A stretch of 34,171 nucleotides of DNA. It comes from an uncultured Clostridia bacterium (lineage in GTDB: Bacteria; Bacillota; Clostridia; UBA1381). Shown piece after piece: positions 15,897 to 24,393 of the stretch. The translations under genes were made by a program, and so were the position numbers. Positions within the stretch are counted from its first letter, which is position 1; each line of letters begins with the position of its first letter. Under the pieces are notes generated by a model. The model had not been told where the DNA came from and made no database searches. It worked only from the letters and a program-made list of their open reading frames with translations. The stretch covers positions 1 through 34,171 of the forward strand of contig CALXRY010000040.1 of assembly GCA_944390955.1 (NCBI GenBank), read 5' to 3'.

Positions 15897-15919
15897 GATA
15901 TTTTCCCTTTCTTTTTTAC

Positions 15920-15934
15920 GGGAGCACCGCTCCC
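15920..15934. terminator. Short hairpin after pyrE, terminator-like without U-run
   Basis: A perfect 6-bp GC-rich stem GGGAGC-ACC-GCTCCC between pyrE and the stalk-domain gene. It lacks a U-run on either strand, so it may be an mRNA processing or stability hairpin rather than a true terminator. Confidence 0.35.
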
Positions 15935-15962
15935 CAAACCCTATACATTAATTAAAATAAAT

Positions 15963-16622
15963 TCAGAGTACGCAGTATTTTGCCATGTACTCCTCCATGC
16001 CGCCGAGTACATCGGCATATTTTCCGCTTTCCTTCAGATATTCATAAATATCTGCCACTGTTACTATCGGATGAACGGTGATCCCGAATTCATCCATGAC
16101 CTCGGCCACGGTGGTCTTTGACGGGTCCTGACCGAATTCGCAGCGGTTTACCGAAATATACATATGCTGCACCGAAACATCGGCGGCGCCTTTCAGTATC
16201 GGCATGGTTTCGCGCACGGCCGTTCCGGCTGTTATAACATCCTCAATAACGATGATTCTGTCGCCATCCTTAGGCTTGTAGCCCACAAGTGAACCGCCTT
16301 CTCCGTGATCCTTTTCCTCTTTTCTGTTGAAGAAATACGGCTTGTCTATGCCGTAGTCATTATAAAGAGCCGAGGCTGCCGCAGTCGCAAGAGGAATGCC
16401 CTTGTATGCGGGGCCGAACATGCAGTCAAAGTCGCTGCCGGCAGTCTCTTTTATGAGCTTTGCATAAAAGCTGCCGAGCTTTGCGATCTGCTTCCCTGTT
16501 TTGTAGTTTCCGGTGTTTACAAAATACGGCGTATGCCTTCCGCTTTTTGTTACGAAGCTGCCGAAGCGCAGCACGTCCGATTCCATCATAAATTCAATAA
16601 ATTCTTTTTTCGTCTGATCCAT
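15963..16622 (-). CDS. pyrE: Orotate phosphoribosyltransferase
   Basis: A 219-aa enzyme that joins orotate to PRPP to give OMP in pyrimidine synthesis. The PRPP-binding motif is IIVIEDVITAGTAV, and the substrate loop FNRKEEKDHGEGG is present. The ATG at 16622 is chosen because GAGGAGG lies nine bases before it; a TTG at 16640 would use that site as coding sequence. The ribosome binding site begins inside the stop codon of the sigma factor gene, so the two genes are probably translated in coupling. No other pyr gene is nearby, which is unusual. Confidence 0.95.
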   Translation of the reverse strand: MDQTKKEFIEFMMESDVLRFGSFVTKSGRHTPYFVNTGNYKTGKQIAKLGSFYAKLIKETAGSDFDCMFGPAYKGIPLATAAASALYNDYGIDKPYFFNRKEEKDHGEGGSLVGYKPKDGDRIIVIEDVITAGTAVRETMPILKGAADVSVQHMYISVNRCEFGQDPSKTTVAEVMDEFGITVHPIVTVADIYEYLKESGKYADVLGGMEEYMAKYCVL

Positions 16623-16636
16623 CTTTTTGTACCTCC

Positions 16637-17380
16637 TCAATTTTTGAAATACAGATCCCTGAACCGCTTGAGCAGCTTGCGCTCAAAGCGCGAGACCTGC
16701 ATCTGTGTTATTCCGAGTTCTTCGGCTATCGCCGACTGGCTTTTCTCGTCGTAGTATCTGAGTTTGACAAATTTTCTTTCCTCGTCGCTCAGTGAATCCA
16801 TGCAGCAGCGCAGAAAATCCTTGTTCTCTATCATAAGGAATTTATCGTCCTCTTCGCCTATGACGTGCGCAAGACTCATCGCTCCGTCGGCAAAAGCTTC
16901 GTCCTCAAGCGATTTGATAAACGCCGCGTCGCCGATCCTGTAAGCCTCGTCAACGGTCTCCTCGTCCAGTCCGAGAAGCCGCGCAATCTCTGAGCGTGAT
17001 GCACCGCCCTGAGAACGGCGTATTCTTTCGGCCTTGTAAAAAACCTCATAAAGGCGGCGCGGAATCTTTACGAAGCTCCCCTTGTCCCGAAAATACCTGC
17101 GGATCTCCCCAAGCACTGTCGGTGTTGCAAAGGTAGGGAATTTTATGCCCTTGTTCGGATCGAACCTGTCGACTGCGTAAAGTATCCCCATGCACGCCAC
17201 CTGGTATATGTCGTCGTATTCGACACCGCGGTTTATAAACCTGCGTGACAGTATCCCGGCGATGTATATATATTTTTCGACGATTTCATCGCGCAGGGCA
17301 ATATCATGCGTGCGTCTGTATTCCGTGAACATCTCATATTCTGTTTTGGCATTTTGCGTCATAACAACTGACATTCCCAT
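16637..17380 (-). CDS. RNA polymerase sigma factor, SigB/SigF/SigG family
   Basis: A 247-aa sigma-70 group 3 factor. Region 2 is clear (GVEYDDIYQVACMGILYAVDRFDP then KGIKFPTFATPTVLGEIRRYFRDKG with VKIPRR), region 3 lies at about residues 115-165, and region 4 carries the helix-turn-helix KSQSAIAEELGITQMQVSRFERKLLKRF. In the family such factors control general stress or forespore programmes and are normally held by an RsbW/SpoIIAB-type anti-sigma. No anti-sigma or anti-anti-sigma gene is beside it. The start is ambiguous: the ATG at 17380 is four bases after AAGGA, and another at 17374 is ten bases after. The gene upstream (17388-18053) encodes a membrane protein and its stop codon lies in this gene's ribosome binding region. 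Confidence 0.92.
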   Translation of the reverse strand: MGMSVVMTQNAKTEYEMFTEYRRTHDIALRDEIVEKYIYIAGILSRRFINRGVEYDDIYQVACMGILYAVDRFDPNKGIKFPTFATPTVLGEIRRYFRDKGSFVKIPRRLYEVFYKAERIRRSQGGASRSEIARLLGLDEETVDEAYRIGDAAFIKSLEDEAFADGAMSLAHVIGEEDDKFLMIENKDFLRCCMDSLSDEERKFVKLRYYDEKSQSAIAEELGITQMQVSRFERKLLKRFRDLYFKN

Positions 17381-17387
17381 CAAATCC

Positions 17388-18053
17388 TTATTTCACAATT
17401 TCCTGAAGTATAGCTATAGAGCTTTCGTATGCAGCGAGATTTTCCGCATCGTCCCATGTATTTATCCGCAGTACGGCATACATGCCGTCGCAGTTTATGC
17501 CGAGCCCCTTTAATAAGCTGCTGTTTGAGACATCGACCGCATAAACGCCTCCGTCGGAGCCCTCAACTGTCGGAAAATCGCTTCCGAGCTCAGGAGCCCA
17601 CTCCGATACCGGAACATACAGATCTGCGACATAATCGCGGTTCAGCATGGTATTGAGCTGATCCTCGTCGAACAGGAAAATAAATGAACGCTCGTTCTGC
17701 AGCTCGAGGTCAAGCTTCATTTGCAGAACATAGTCGTATTGCTCCTGTCCGGAAGCTCCCGATATTGTCAAAGCCTGAAAGAATACCGACTGCTCTCCGT
17801 TGCCGTCGATGTCATTAGTGTATTGAGCCAAAGCATTTTCAAGCTCAGTGCACGTGGCTTCATCAAAAACGAGATGGCCGGAGTATGTAACGGTAAGGTC
17901 ATATTCCTCGCGGGTTGCGCATTGGACAAGCGTTACAATGACGCAGAAAAGCGCAAAGCCGCCTCCTATAACGTACCACTTGTAATAGTCCCAAAAATAA
18001 GCCCACCATGCTTTTGTGAATTTAGGCGGTATAACGCCGTACTTTTCTGCCAA
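17388..18053 (-). CDS. Membrane-anchored protein of unknown function, upstream of sigma factor gene
   Basis: About 221 aa from the TTG at 18053, which has good spacing after GGAAAGGGA; an ATG at 18062 in the same frame is almost on top of that site. The short N-terminal part (PPKFTKAWWAYFWDYYKWYV) is Trp/Tyr-rich and leads into one transmembrane segment (GGGFALFCVIVTLVQCA). About 170 residues follow on the outer face, acidic and with no motif I recognise. Tight coupling to the sigma factor gene suggests a role in signalling to it, but there is no anti-sigma domain in the small cytoplasmic part. It has its own promoter at 18139-18167. Confidence 0.75.
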   Translation of the reverse strand: MAEKYGVIPPKFTKAWWAYFWDYYKWYVIGGGFALFCVIVTLVQCATREEYDLTVTYSGHLVFDEATCTELENALAQYTNDIDGNGEQSVFFQALTISGASGQEQYDYVLQMKLDLELQNERSFIFLFDEDQLNTMLNRDYVADLYVPVSEWAPELGSDFPTVEGSDGGVYAVDVSNSSLLKGLGINCDGMYAVLRINTWDDAENLAAYESSIAILQEIVK

Positions 18054-18138
18054 GCAAATCATTCCCTTTCCGATTTGATTTTCCGGAAAATGCTTCCGGC
18101 ATGATGCGGCTCTGTAAAACAGCCGCACTTATTATTAC

Positions 18139-18167
18139 ATTATAACATATATAAGCGTTTATTTCAA
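18139..18167 (-). promoter_or_regulatory. Promoter of the membrane protein-sigma factor-pyrE operon
   Basis: On the minus strand TTGAAA (18167-18162), a 17-base spacer and TATAAT (18144-18139). The long untranslated leader to 18053 holds no structure I can name. Confidence 0.65.
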
Positions 18168-18289
18168 TAAATTTTTTGTGAACAATTCAAAATTGTATAT
18201 TTTTTGAAGTTTTATGCCCGCTTTTAGGCAAATGTGCTGAAATATAACGGTGTCATTTATTTAAAAAATATGATTTTTCTTTAAAATGA

Positions 18290-18318
18290 TTGACTTGTGG
18301 CGAATTTAGTGTTATAAT
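18290..18318 (+). promoter_or_regulatory. Promoter of the large SLH protein gene
   Basis: TTGACT (18290-18295), 17-base spacer, TATAAT (18313-18318), about 50 bp before the start codon. A near-consensus promoter in a long AT-rich intergenic interval fits a highly expressed surface-layer gene. Confidence 0.75.
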
Positions 18319-18366
18319 TTAATTGTCTATATCGCTATAAAGGATAATGAAAGGAAGAAAGCATTC

Positions 18367-21300
18367 ATGAAAAGACAGATTTCATTCGTTGCGGCACTGA
18401 TAATGATTATCACTACAGTGTTCAGCGGAAACGTATTTGCGGCGGATTCATTCTCCGATGTGCAGGATGATAACCGCTACAGAGAGGCCATAATAACACT
18501 TTCGAAGCTTGGTGTTATCGACGGCTATGACGACGGGACATTTAAGCCCGAAGAAAAAATTACAAGAGCTGAATTTACAAAAATGCTCATTACGGCGCTC
18601 GGTTATGAAAATAACACGGCGTTGCCGACTGAGTTTGACGACACGACTGATCACTGGGCAGCTACATTTATAAAAACTGCCTATGATATGGGTATTATAA
18701 ACGGTACGGGAGAAAGGACCTTTGAGCCGGACAACCCTGTTACATATGAGCAGGCGCTGAAGATGCTTGTGTGCACGCTCGGCTATGAGGTAAATGCAAC
18801 GTCACAGGGTGGTTATCCGAACGGCTATATTACGGTTGCCAATACGCTTGATCTTTGTGATAACGTAACAGGACAGGCAAACAGCGATCCGGCGTTCAGA
18901 CAGGTTATTGCGCAGGTGGTTTATAATTCGCTTGAAGTGCCGTTCCTTGAGAAGAACGCAACAGGTTCGTGGTCGCAGTCCGATCAGACGCTCCTTGAAG
19001 ACCATCTTGGCGTTGTAAAGGTAAGAGGTATACTTACGGGTGTTGAGGATTCGACAACAAATGACTGTGATGTAACGCTTAATATGAACCAGCTTGCTGT
19101 AAGACCTACATCAGGAACAGACAGAAGCACCGTTGTTATAAATCTCGGGAGCTATACCGATCATACGATAGGCGAGATTTCAAGGATGCTTGGAAACGAG
19201 ATGACATTCTATTACAGCCAGGGCGTAAGCGATGATGATAAGGCACTGAAGATCATAGACGATGAAACGATATCAAATTCGGCTACGACTGTGACTTATA
19301 AGGATTTCCTAGGTTACAGCGGCGGTTCGTTCCAGTATGCCGACGGTACGGCAAAAAAGACTCTCAGAATAGATGACAGCGCTACGATTATATATAACGG
19401 CCAGGCTGTTTTGGAGAATCAGCTGCCAATTGATATAGAGTCAAGATATGAAGATAACGTGACCGAAACTGCTTCCACGATGGGAGACCTTCTCGGGCTG
19501 TGGATAGGCACTGATACGGCCTACAACATAAGAGGTGAAGTTACATTCACTGATTCAGGCGATGACGGAACTATAGACATAGTCACAATAAATGATTATG
19601 ATACAATGCTTGCATACAGATCGCCCACAACATCGAACTACAGGCTGCAGGATGCGCTCAGGACGGGTGATTATATAACGCTTGATCCGAATGATATTAA
19701 CAAAAAGATATATATCGAGCGGGACGGAAAAGAGATTGCTGCAACAGCAATAAGAGCAAACGACGTTGTTTCATATACAGAGAGTCTTGACGGAAGTATT
19801 TTGAATCTGTATGTTATAAGCGAGACGGTTTCAGGTACTGTCAATTCAATAGATCAGACAAACCAGACGATCACGATAGGAAATACAGAATACGACCTTG
19901 GTGAAGAATGTATAGAATATATACAGAATAAAGAAGGAAGAACGCTTACAAGCGGTGTTTCGGGTACGTTCTATCTTGACAAGCTGAATGCTGTTGTATA
20001 CGGAACGCTTGAAGAGGTAGCGGTAGATCCGTATGCTTATATTGCGGGTGTAAGTGAAGACTTCAATGAAAACACGCTGTATATAACGGCTTATATTCCA
20101 AGTATTTCATCGGGTTCTGCATCGACTTATAAACTTGCGGACAATGCGAGACTTAACGGTACAAGGATAAGCCAGTATTCGGAGGTTATGACGGCACTTT
20201 CCGAGCTTTCGGGATATGCTAATGCGGATGTGGATATGGAAGGTATATACCTTTCGGGAAGCGCAGAAAATACCGAATATTCACAGCCTGTAAGGCTTAA
20301 GGTGTCAAACAATGAGATTACAGAAATATACACAATAGATGAAAGTGTAACGACACAGAATGAGGATCCGACAAAGCTTGCGCGTTACAGACAGCTTGCG
20401 GATTACTACTACTCGGGTTCGAGCTTCAAAGAAGACTCGTCAAGCTCGGTTGCGTTTACGGTTAATTCATCAACTACAGTCATATATGTTCCAAGAGACC
20501 GTTCCGATAAGAGCGGCTATACGAGAAAGACTGTTTCAAATGCCTTCACAAGCGATCAGAATTACTGGGTAGAGGCATATGACGTAAATCAGTCGAATGT
20601 TGCATCGCTTGTCATCGTGTACGGTGAGGATGCTCAGCTCAATGAGGTAAAGAACACAACTGACTATTCTGTAGTTGCGGGAATGTCAACTCAGTACGAT
20701 GAAGATGAAGATCAGACGGTAACGGCGCTTGATGTATATGCAGGATCGGCGACCTCAACAAAGTCATGGTCAGCGGCTAATGATGATATTGTTGAAGGCA
20801 TTGAGGTTGGTGACATCATCCAGTTCGATTACGATGATGAGAATAAGATCCAAAATGTATACACCCGTATAAAATACAGCGATGTTGAAGATGTGCTTAA
20901 CAATACGGAAGGCACGGAAGTTGAATACAGCGATGGAACCGTTCGTACAGAGACATATAACTGGAATACGGCCATTGAACCTACAATGGAGAACTGGTGG
21001 CAGGATTTCATGTTCGATTTCAGATACCCGAGTTCGAGAACTGAGGATGAAGGAGACGAGATGTATACATCTTCAACGGTTGGAACGGTGCCCATCTCGA
21101 GAGTTGCCGTATACAATGTATATCAGCTTGTTGAGGATGATAACGGTAATATAGATAGAATGTATCTCACAAAAGAGGGATTTGACGCAGAAACTGGTGA
21201 ACTCAGAAGCGGCGACGCCATTCAGTTTGATGAGATCAGACTTTCGTCAAGTACAAGAATACTCAGAATGGAAAACCTGCCTTCGGGACTTACATTCAGC

Positions 21301-21438
21301 CCATATGCGCTGGATTCGTCTGAGAATATCACAGCAAGAGATCTTAAGGATGCGAGATATTACGGACAAGAATGCTCAAAGGTTATGGTATGCACCAGAT
21401 ACGGAAGTGCGGTACTTGTAATAGTACTTCCGGAGTGA
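18367..21438 (+). CDS. Large SLH-domain protein, possible S-layer protein
   Basis: A 1023-aa exported protein with a signal peptide (KRQISFVAALIMIITTVFSG, then NVFA). At the N-terminus are three SLH repeats: FSDVQDDNRYREAIITLSKLG with DGTFKPEEKITRAEF, then FDDTTDHWAATFIKTAYDMG with RTFEPDNPVTYEQAL, then a degenerate one ending VIAQVVYNSL. About 800 residues of Thr/Ser/Asp-rich, beta-strand-like sequence follow with no recognised catalytic motif. Size, N-terminal SLH, strong promoter and strong terminator fit a structural S-layer or abundant envelope protein. The 842-aa protein at 31254-33758 has the same plan and is probably a paralogue. Confidence 0.87.
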   Translation: MKRQISFVAALIMIITTVFSGNVFAADSFSDVQDDNRYREAIITLSKLGVIDGYDDGTFKPEEKITRAEFTKMLITALGYENNTALPTEFDDTTDHWAATFIKTAYDMGIINGTGERTFEPDNPVTYEQALKMLVCTLGYEVNATSQGGYPNGYITVANTLDLCDNVTGQANSDPAFRQVIAQVVYNSLEVPFLEKNATGSWSQSDQTLLEDHLGVVKVRGILTGVEDSTTNDCDVTLNMNQLAVRPTSGTDRSTVVINLGSYTDHTIGEISRMLGNEMTFYYSQGVSDDDKALKIIDDETISNSATTVTYKDFLGYSGGSFQYADGTAKKTLRIDDSATIIYNGQAVLENQLPIDIESRYEDNVTETASTMGDLLGLWIGTDTAYNIRGEVTFTDSGDDGTIDIVTINDYDTMLAYRSPTTSNYRLQDALRTGDYITLDPNDINKKIYIERDGKEIAATAIRANDVVSYTESLDGSILNLYVISETVSGTVNSIDQTNQTITIGNTEYDLGEECIEYIQNKEGRTLTSGVSGTFYLDKLNAVVYGTLEEVAVDPYAYIAGVSEDFNENTLYITAYIPSISSGSASTYKLADNARLNGTRISQYSEVMTALSELSGYANADVDMEGIYLSGSAENTEYSQPVRLKVSNNEITEIYTIDESVTTQNEDPTKLARYRQLADYYYSGSSFKEDSSSSVAFTVNSSTTVIYVPRDRSDKSGYTRKTVSNAFTSDQNYWVEAYDVNQSNVASLVIVYGEDAQLNEVKNTTDYSVVAGMSTQYDEDEDQTVTALDVYAGSATSTKSWSAANDDIVEGIEVGDIIQFDYDDENKIQNVYTRIKYSDVEDVLNNTEGTEVEYSDGTVRTETYNWNTAIEPTMENWWQDFMFDFRYPSSRTEDEGDEMYTSSTVGTVPISRVAVYNVYQLVEDDNGNIDRMYLTKEGFDAETGELRSGDAIQFDEIRLSSSTRILRMENLPSGLTFSPYALDSSENITARDLKDARYYGQECSKVMVCTRYGSAVLVIVLPE

Positions 21439-21470
21439 TTTGAATAAACAGACCATATGGTTGATTTTAT

Positions 21471-21503
21471 AGCAGCACACCGCAAATGCGGTGTGCTGCT
21501 TTT
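21471..21503 (+). terminator. Terminator of the large SLH gene
   Basis: A perfect 13-bp stem (21471-21483 / 21488-21500) with a four-base loop AAAT, followed by TTT on the plus strand. Confidence 0.85.
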
Positions 21504-21511
21504 CCGTGTAT

Positions 21512-21540
21512 AAAAAAACCGCCGCACATTAAGCGCGGCG
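21512..21540 (-). terminator. Terminator of the minus-strand gene at 21561
   Basis: On the minus strand a GC-rich stem CGCCGC/GCGGCG is followed by G and a run of U residues (21518-21512). It forms a back-to-back pair with the plus-strand terminator just before it, ending both convergent genes. Confidence 0.7.
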
Positions 21541-21560
21541 ATTTGTGATCAACCGTAATC

Positions 21561-22028
21561 CTATTTATTTGTACTTTTTCCGGAATCGATGAGCTTTTCC
21601 ATAAGCTCGAGCATTTTTTGGAGCGTTACCTCCCTTGCTGCCGGATTTTCCGGTGCGGTATCAGAGGCGAGAGAAGCCTGTATAGCAAAAAGCTGTGCTT
21701 CTATTATTCCAATCACCTTATCAGTCTGCTCCTGTGTCTTCAGAGTTTCAAGAGTCTTTAATATCTGTATGCGAACGTCGGCTGCATTATCTGAGTCGTC
21801 ATCCCTGAGCTGCTCTTGCATCTTGGAGAGCTGATTGTCGAAAAGCTCATATATATTTGCTGCCATTTCATTGTCCTCCTTTTTTGCTTCGGGAGAAGCG
21901 CAGAGGCGTATAGCAGTACCGCTTATCCGCTGCGCCCGTCCCTTTTTAACAAGTCCGTCAGCACGCTTTGGATAAGTGCTGTACAATATATTTCCGTTTT
22001 CGCCGATCACAGTAATGTTTTTTGTCAT
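21561..22028 (-). CDS. Protein of unknown function with short RRXRR-like N-terminus
   Basis: A 155-aa protein. Residues about 1-43 (ITVIGENGNILYSTYPKRADGLVKKGRAQRI) resemble the RRXRR-type motif, in which a beta hairpin with P-x-RA-x-x-LVKKGRA precedes other domains. The remaining 110 residues are predicted helical and acidic, with Gln-rich repeats such as LSKMQEQLRD and QILKTLETLKTQEQTDK. The family's wider role is unknown to me; no nuclease motif is present. The ATG follows AAGGGGA by about ten bases. The leader holds a near-repeat of the start region (22018-22043 and 22065-22092). Confidence 0.72.
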   Translation of the reverse strand: MTKNITVIGENGNILYSTYPKRADGLVKKGRAQRISGTAIRLCASPEAKKEDNEMAANIYELFDNQLSKMQEQLRDDDSDNAADVRIQILKTLETLKTQEQTDKVIGIIEAQLFAIQASLASDTAPENPAAREVTLQKMLELMEKLIDSGKSTNK

Positions 22029-22096
22029 GGGTGTCGTCCCCTTCTGCGATATTCATATTTGCTGTTTTTTGTGATGGGTGCCATCCCCGTATTTAT

Positions 22097-22125
22097 ATTG
22101 TATCACATTATAAGCCGATATGCAA
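22097..22125 (-). promoter_or_regulatory. Promoter of the gene at 21561-22028
   Basis: On the minus strand TTGCAT (22125-22120), a 17-base spacer and TACAAT (22102-22097). Confidence 0.55.
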
Positions 22126-22154
22126 GATGATTTTCCGGTTTTAAGTTTATTTTA

Positions 22155-22589
22155 TTATTCCGTCCATATCATTGTATATTGTATTTCGCCGTTTATGGGA
22201 TCACGTACTGCGCCGTCTATCAGAAAGCCGTGATACGATGCAAATTTCAGCGTGTTTTTGTTCTTCATGTATATGCTCATATTGAGCATCGTATAGCTTT
22301 CCTTTACAAAATTCATAAGCGCCGTGCCTATTCCCTGATTCTCATGCTCGGGATCGACAAATACGCCGCGTATGGCATTTGCACTGTCAACGCATATAAA
22401 GCCTATGATTTTTCCGTTGTCATCGGCATAGACGAAGTTATCCTTTTCGTTCAGATACGTTTCCTTGGCAACTGTATAGTGCTTCTGCCAGAAATCGTTT
22501 TCGATAAATGAGTTGCCGTGAGTAAACGACCTCATCCATAAATCGAGAATTTCATACGATTCCGACTTTTCCATGCGTCTTATACTCAT
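22155..22589 (-). CDS. GNAT-family N-acetyltransferase
   Basis: A 144-aa acetyl-CoA-dependent acyltransferase. The acetyl-CoA loop is VDPEHENQGIGTALM (the Q/RxxGxG/A motif as QGIG), preceded by the IIGFICVDSANAIRGVFV strands and followed by the usual C-terminal KFASYHGFLIDG segment. The substrate cannot be predicted. I place the start at the ATG at 22589, ten bases after AGGAAAG; a TTG two codons earlier is possible. It follows the L,D-transpeptidase gene by about 30 bp and may share its transcript. Confidence 0.9.
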   Translation of the reverse strand: MSIRRMEKSESYEILDLWMRSFTHGNSFIENDFWQKHYTVAKETYLNEKDNFVYADDNGKIIGFICVDSANAIRGVFVDPEHENQGIGTALMNFVKESYTMLNMSIYMKNKNTLKFASYHGFLIDGAVRDPINGEIQYTMIWTE

Positions 22590-22619
22590 AATCAACCATC
22601 TTTCCTAAAAGTTATATAA

Positions 22620-24131
22620 TTATTCCGTTACCCATACTCTTGAATAGAGCGGGATATTGTCTACGAGCCAGTTGATATCGTCCGGGTGCAGTCTTACGCA
22701 GCCGTGCGATATCTGTACGCCCACGCGTCCGTCGTATTCTCCGCCGCCGTAGTAGAGCAGTGTTGAATGGAGCGCATAGCCGTTATAGAACCGCATTATC
22801 GGACCTACGTAATATGTACCGTAATCCCATGCGGTCTCTCGGCTGAAATAATCGAATTGGCCTGTTATCGTCGGAGTTTCGGGCGCGCCTATTGCACAGG
22901 TAAATTCGGCTATAGGAGTCCATGTATATTGCTGTCCACGATAGGCACGTACCTTGTATTCGGATTTTGAAACCCAGATGAGGTAATTGGTTTTTGAGCC
23001 GATGCCCATCTGATTTACATAGAACGAGTCATAGTAGTTCTGAACTACCTGTGATTTGCCGAGAATAACATCAAAATGGTCAACAAAATCAAGCACCTGT
23101 ATACCTGTTTCAAATGCGTCTGCAAGGCTGCGCACCGGAACGAATACATAACCGTCTATCGAACGTGTACTTCCGTTCATCATTCTGTCCTCGCCGAAGT
23201 AATTTGTTATCGGTGAACCGATGTTATATGCTACAACTCTGTCGCCGATGCTTACGGCTACGCTATTGTAATAGCCGTCATACCTGACGCTTAGACCGAG
23301 GCTTTCCGCCACCTGCCTTACGGGAACATATGTAACTCCGTCTATGAGCCGTGCATCGGGTGCAAGATCCATCATGCCGTATTCGTTGTATACAACAACA
23401 GATCTGGTATACTGCGGATCGCCGGTCATCGTGAAGGTGTTTCCTGTAATATGCTGACCGCTGTCATCTGTGTAGCTGTAGGTCTGTATATAAAATACTC
23501 CTCCGGGATAGTAGGTGGTGTCATAGAATTGGAGCCAGTTCAAGCCGCCGACGAATCTGAGCTTGAAGGATTGCCCAAGCACATAGTCCGGAGTGCTGAA
23601 ATGCAGAACGACTTTTTCTGTAATTCCGCCTACCCATTCGCTCTGAGTGTCTAAGAGGATGTCCTCTGTAGTATAAAGCTCAACAGTAACGAACGAATCG
23701 ACCACGAGCGGATGCTTCTCCATATCTATTATGACATCCACGGTATTTGCGATATCCATCGGGTCAGTGTCAGCTGACGGAGCAGTGATGCCAGGAATAT
23801 CGCCGCCGACTGTAAATATCGGCTCGGACGGTGCGCTTGCCATTGCTGTGTCAGTTTTAGCCGCTTCTGACGTTCCTGTCGTCGGTTCGTTGGTTGAGTT
23901 TTCTTCCGAAGCAGAATCGACGGGATCGGTCTCTTCAATAAATGCAGCTGCATCCTCCTCCGGCACCGATTCATCGGCAGGCTCAGGAGTCTCGTCGGCT
24001 ATGTATGCTGTATCCCCGGCTGTGTATGGAGCCTCCGACGGCTGTGCCGTACTTTCTGCGTTTTCCGCAAAAGCGCAGAGACCGAAGCACAGGAATGCGG
24101 CTGTCAGAAATGAAGTAATTCGTTTTTTCAT
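22620..24131 (-). CDS. L,D-transpeptidase (YkuD) with stalk domain
   Basis: A 503-aa exported enzyme that forms 3-3 or related cross-links in peptidoglycan, or attaches proteins to it. The signal peptide is KKRITSFLTAAFLCFGLCAFA. An acidic, Pro/Ser/Thr-rich linker follows (residues about 25-130), then a beta domain, then a stalk domain with DARLIDGVTYVPVRQVAESLGLSVRY and a second half GYVFVPVRSLADAF. The C-terminal YkuD domain (about 365-503) has the catalytic HxxxxxxxxxxxxxxxxxxSHGCxR pattern, seen as ALHSTLL and ISHGCVRLHPDD. The ATG at 24131 has AAGGA eight bases ahead; an earlier in-frame ATG overlaps that site. It is divergent from the carbohydrate-binding protein. Confidence 0.93.
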   Translation of the reverse strand: MKKRITSFLTAAFLCFGLCAFAENAESTAQPSEAPYTAGDTAYIADETPEPADESVPEEDAAAFIEETDPVDSASEENSTNEPTTGTSEAAKTDTAMASAPSEPIFTVGGDIPGITAPSADTDPMDIANTVDVIIDMEKHPLVVDSFVTVELYTTEDILLDTQSEWVGGITEKVVLHFSTPDYVLGQSFKLRFVGGLNWLQFYDTTYYPGGVFYIQTYSYTDDSGQHITGNTFTMTGDPQYTRSVVVYNEYGMMDLAPDARLIDGVTYVPVRQVAESLGLSVRYDGYYNSVAVSIGDRVVAYNIGSPITNYFGEDRMMNGSTRSIDGYVFVPVRSLADAFETGIQVLDFVDHFDVILGKSQVVQNYYDSFYVNQMGIGSKTNYLIWVSKSEYKVRAYRGQQYTWTPIAEFTCAIGAPETPTITGQFDYFSRETAWDYGTYYVGPIMRFYNGYALHSTLLYYGGGEYDGRVGVQISHGCVRLHPDDINWLVDNIPLYSRVWVTE

Positions 24132-24393
24132 AGTGCATCTTCCTTTCATCCGTAATAGTTATTATCATTATATCATCTTATAGTGTAATAATCAAGAAAA
24201 AATAAATAAAATGTAAACAAATTTTGAAGCCCGTGTTTTCTTAAGCTTAATTTAAGGTTTGGAACTTATAATAGTAATACAAAAATCGGCCGGGGCAGTA
24301 TGAGCTAAAAGAGACAGCCCTTTGGCACATATGAGTATTAATGTCCGTGTCTTATCTGATGGCGGATGTTTTTCGGAAAGGAGCTGGTATAAA

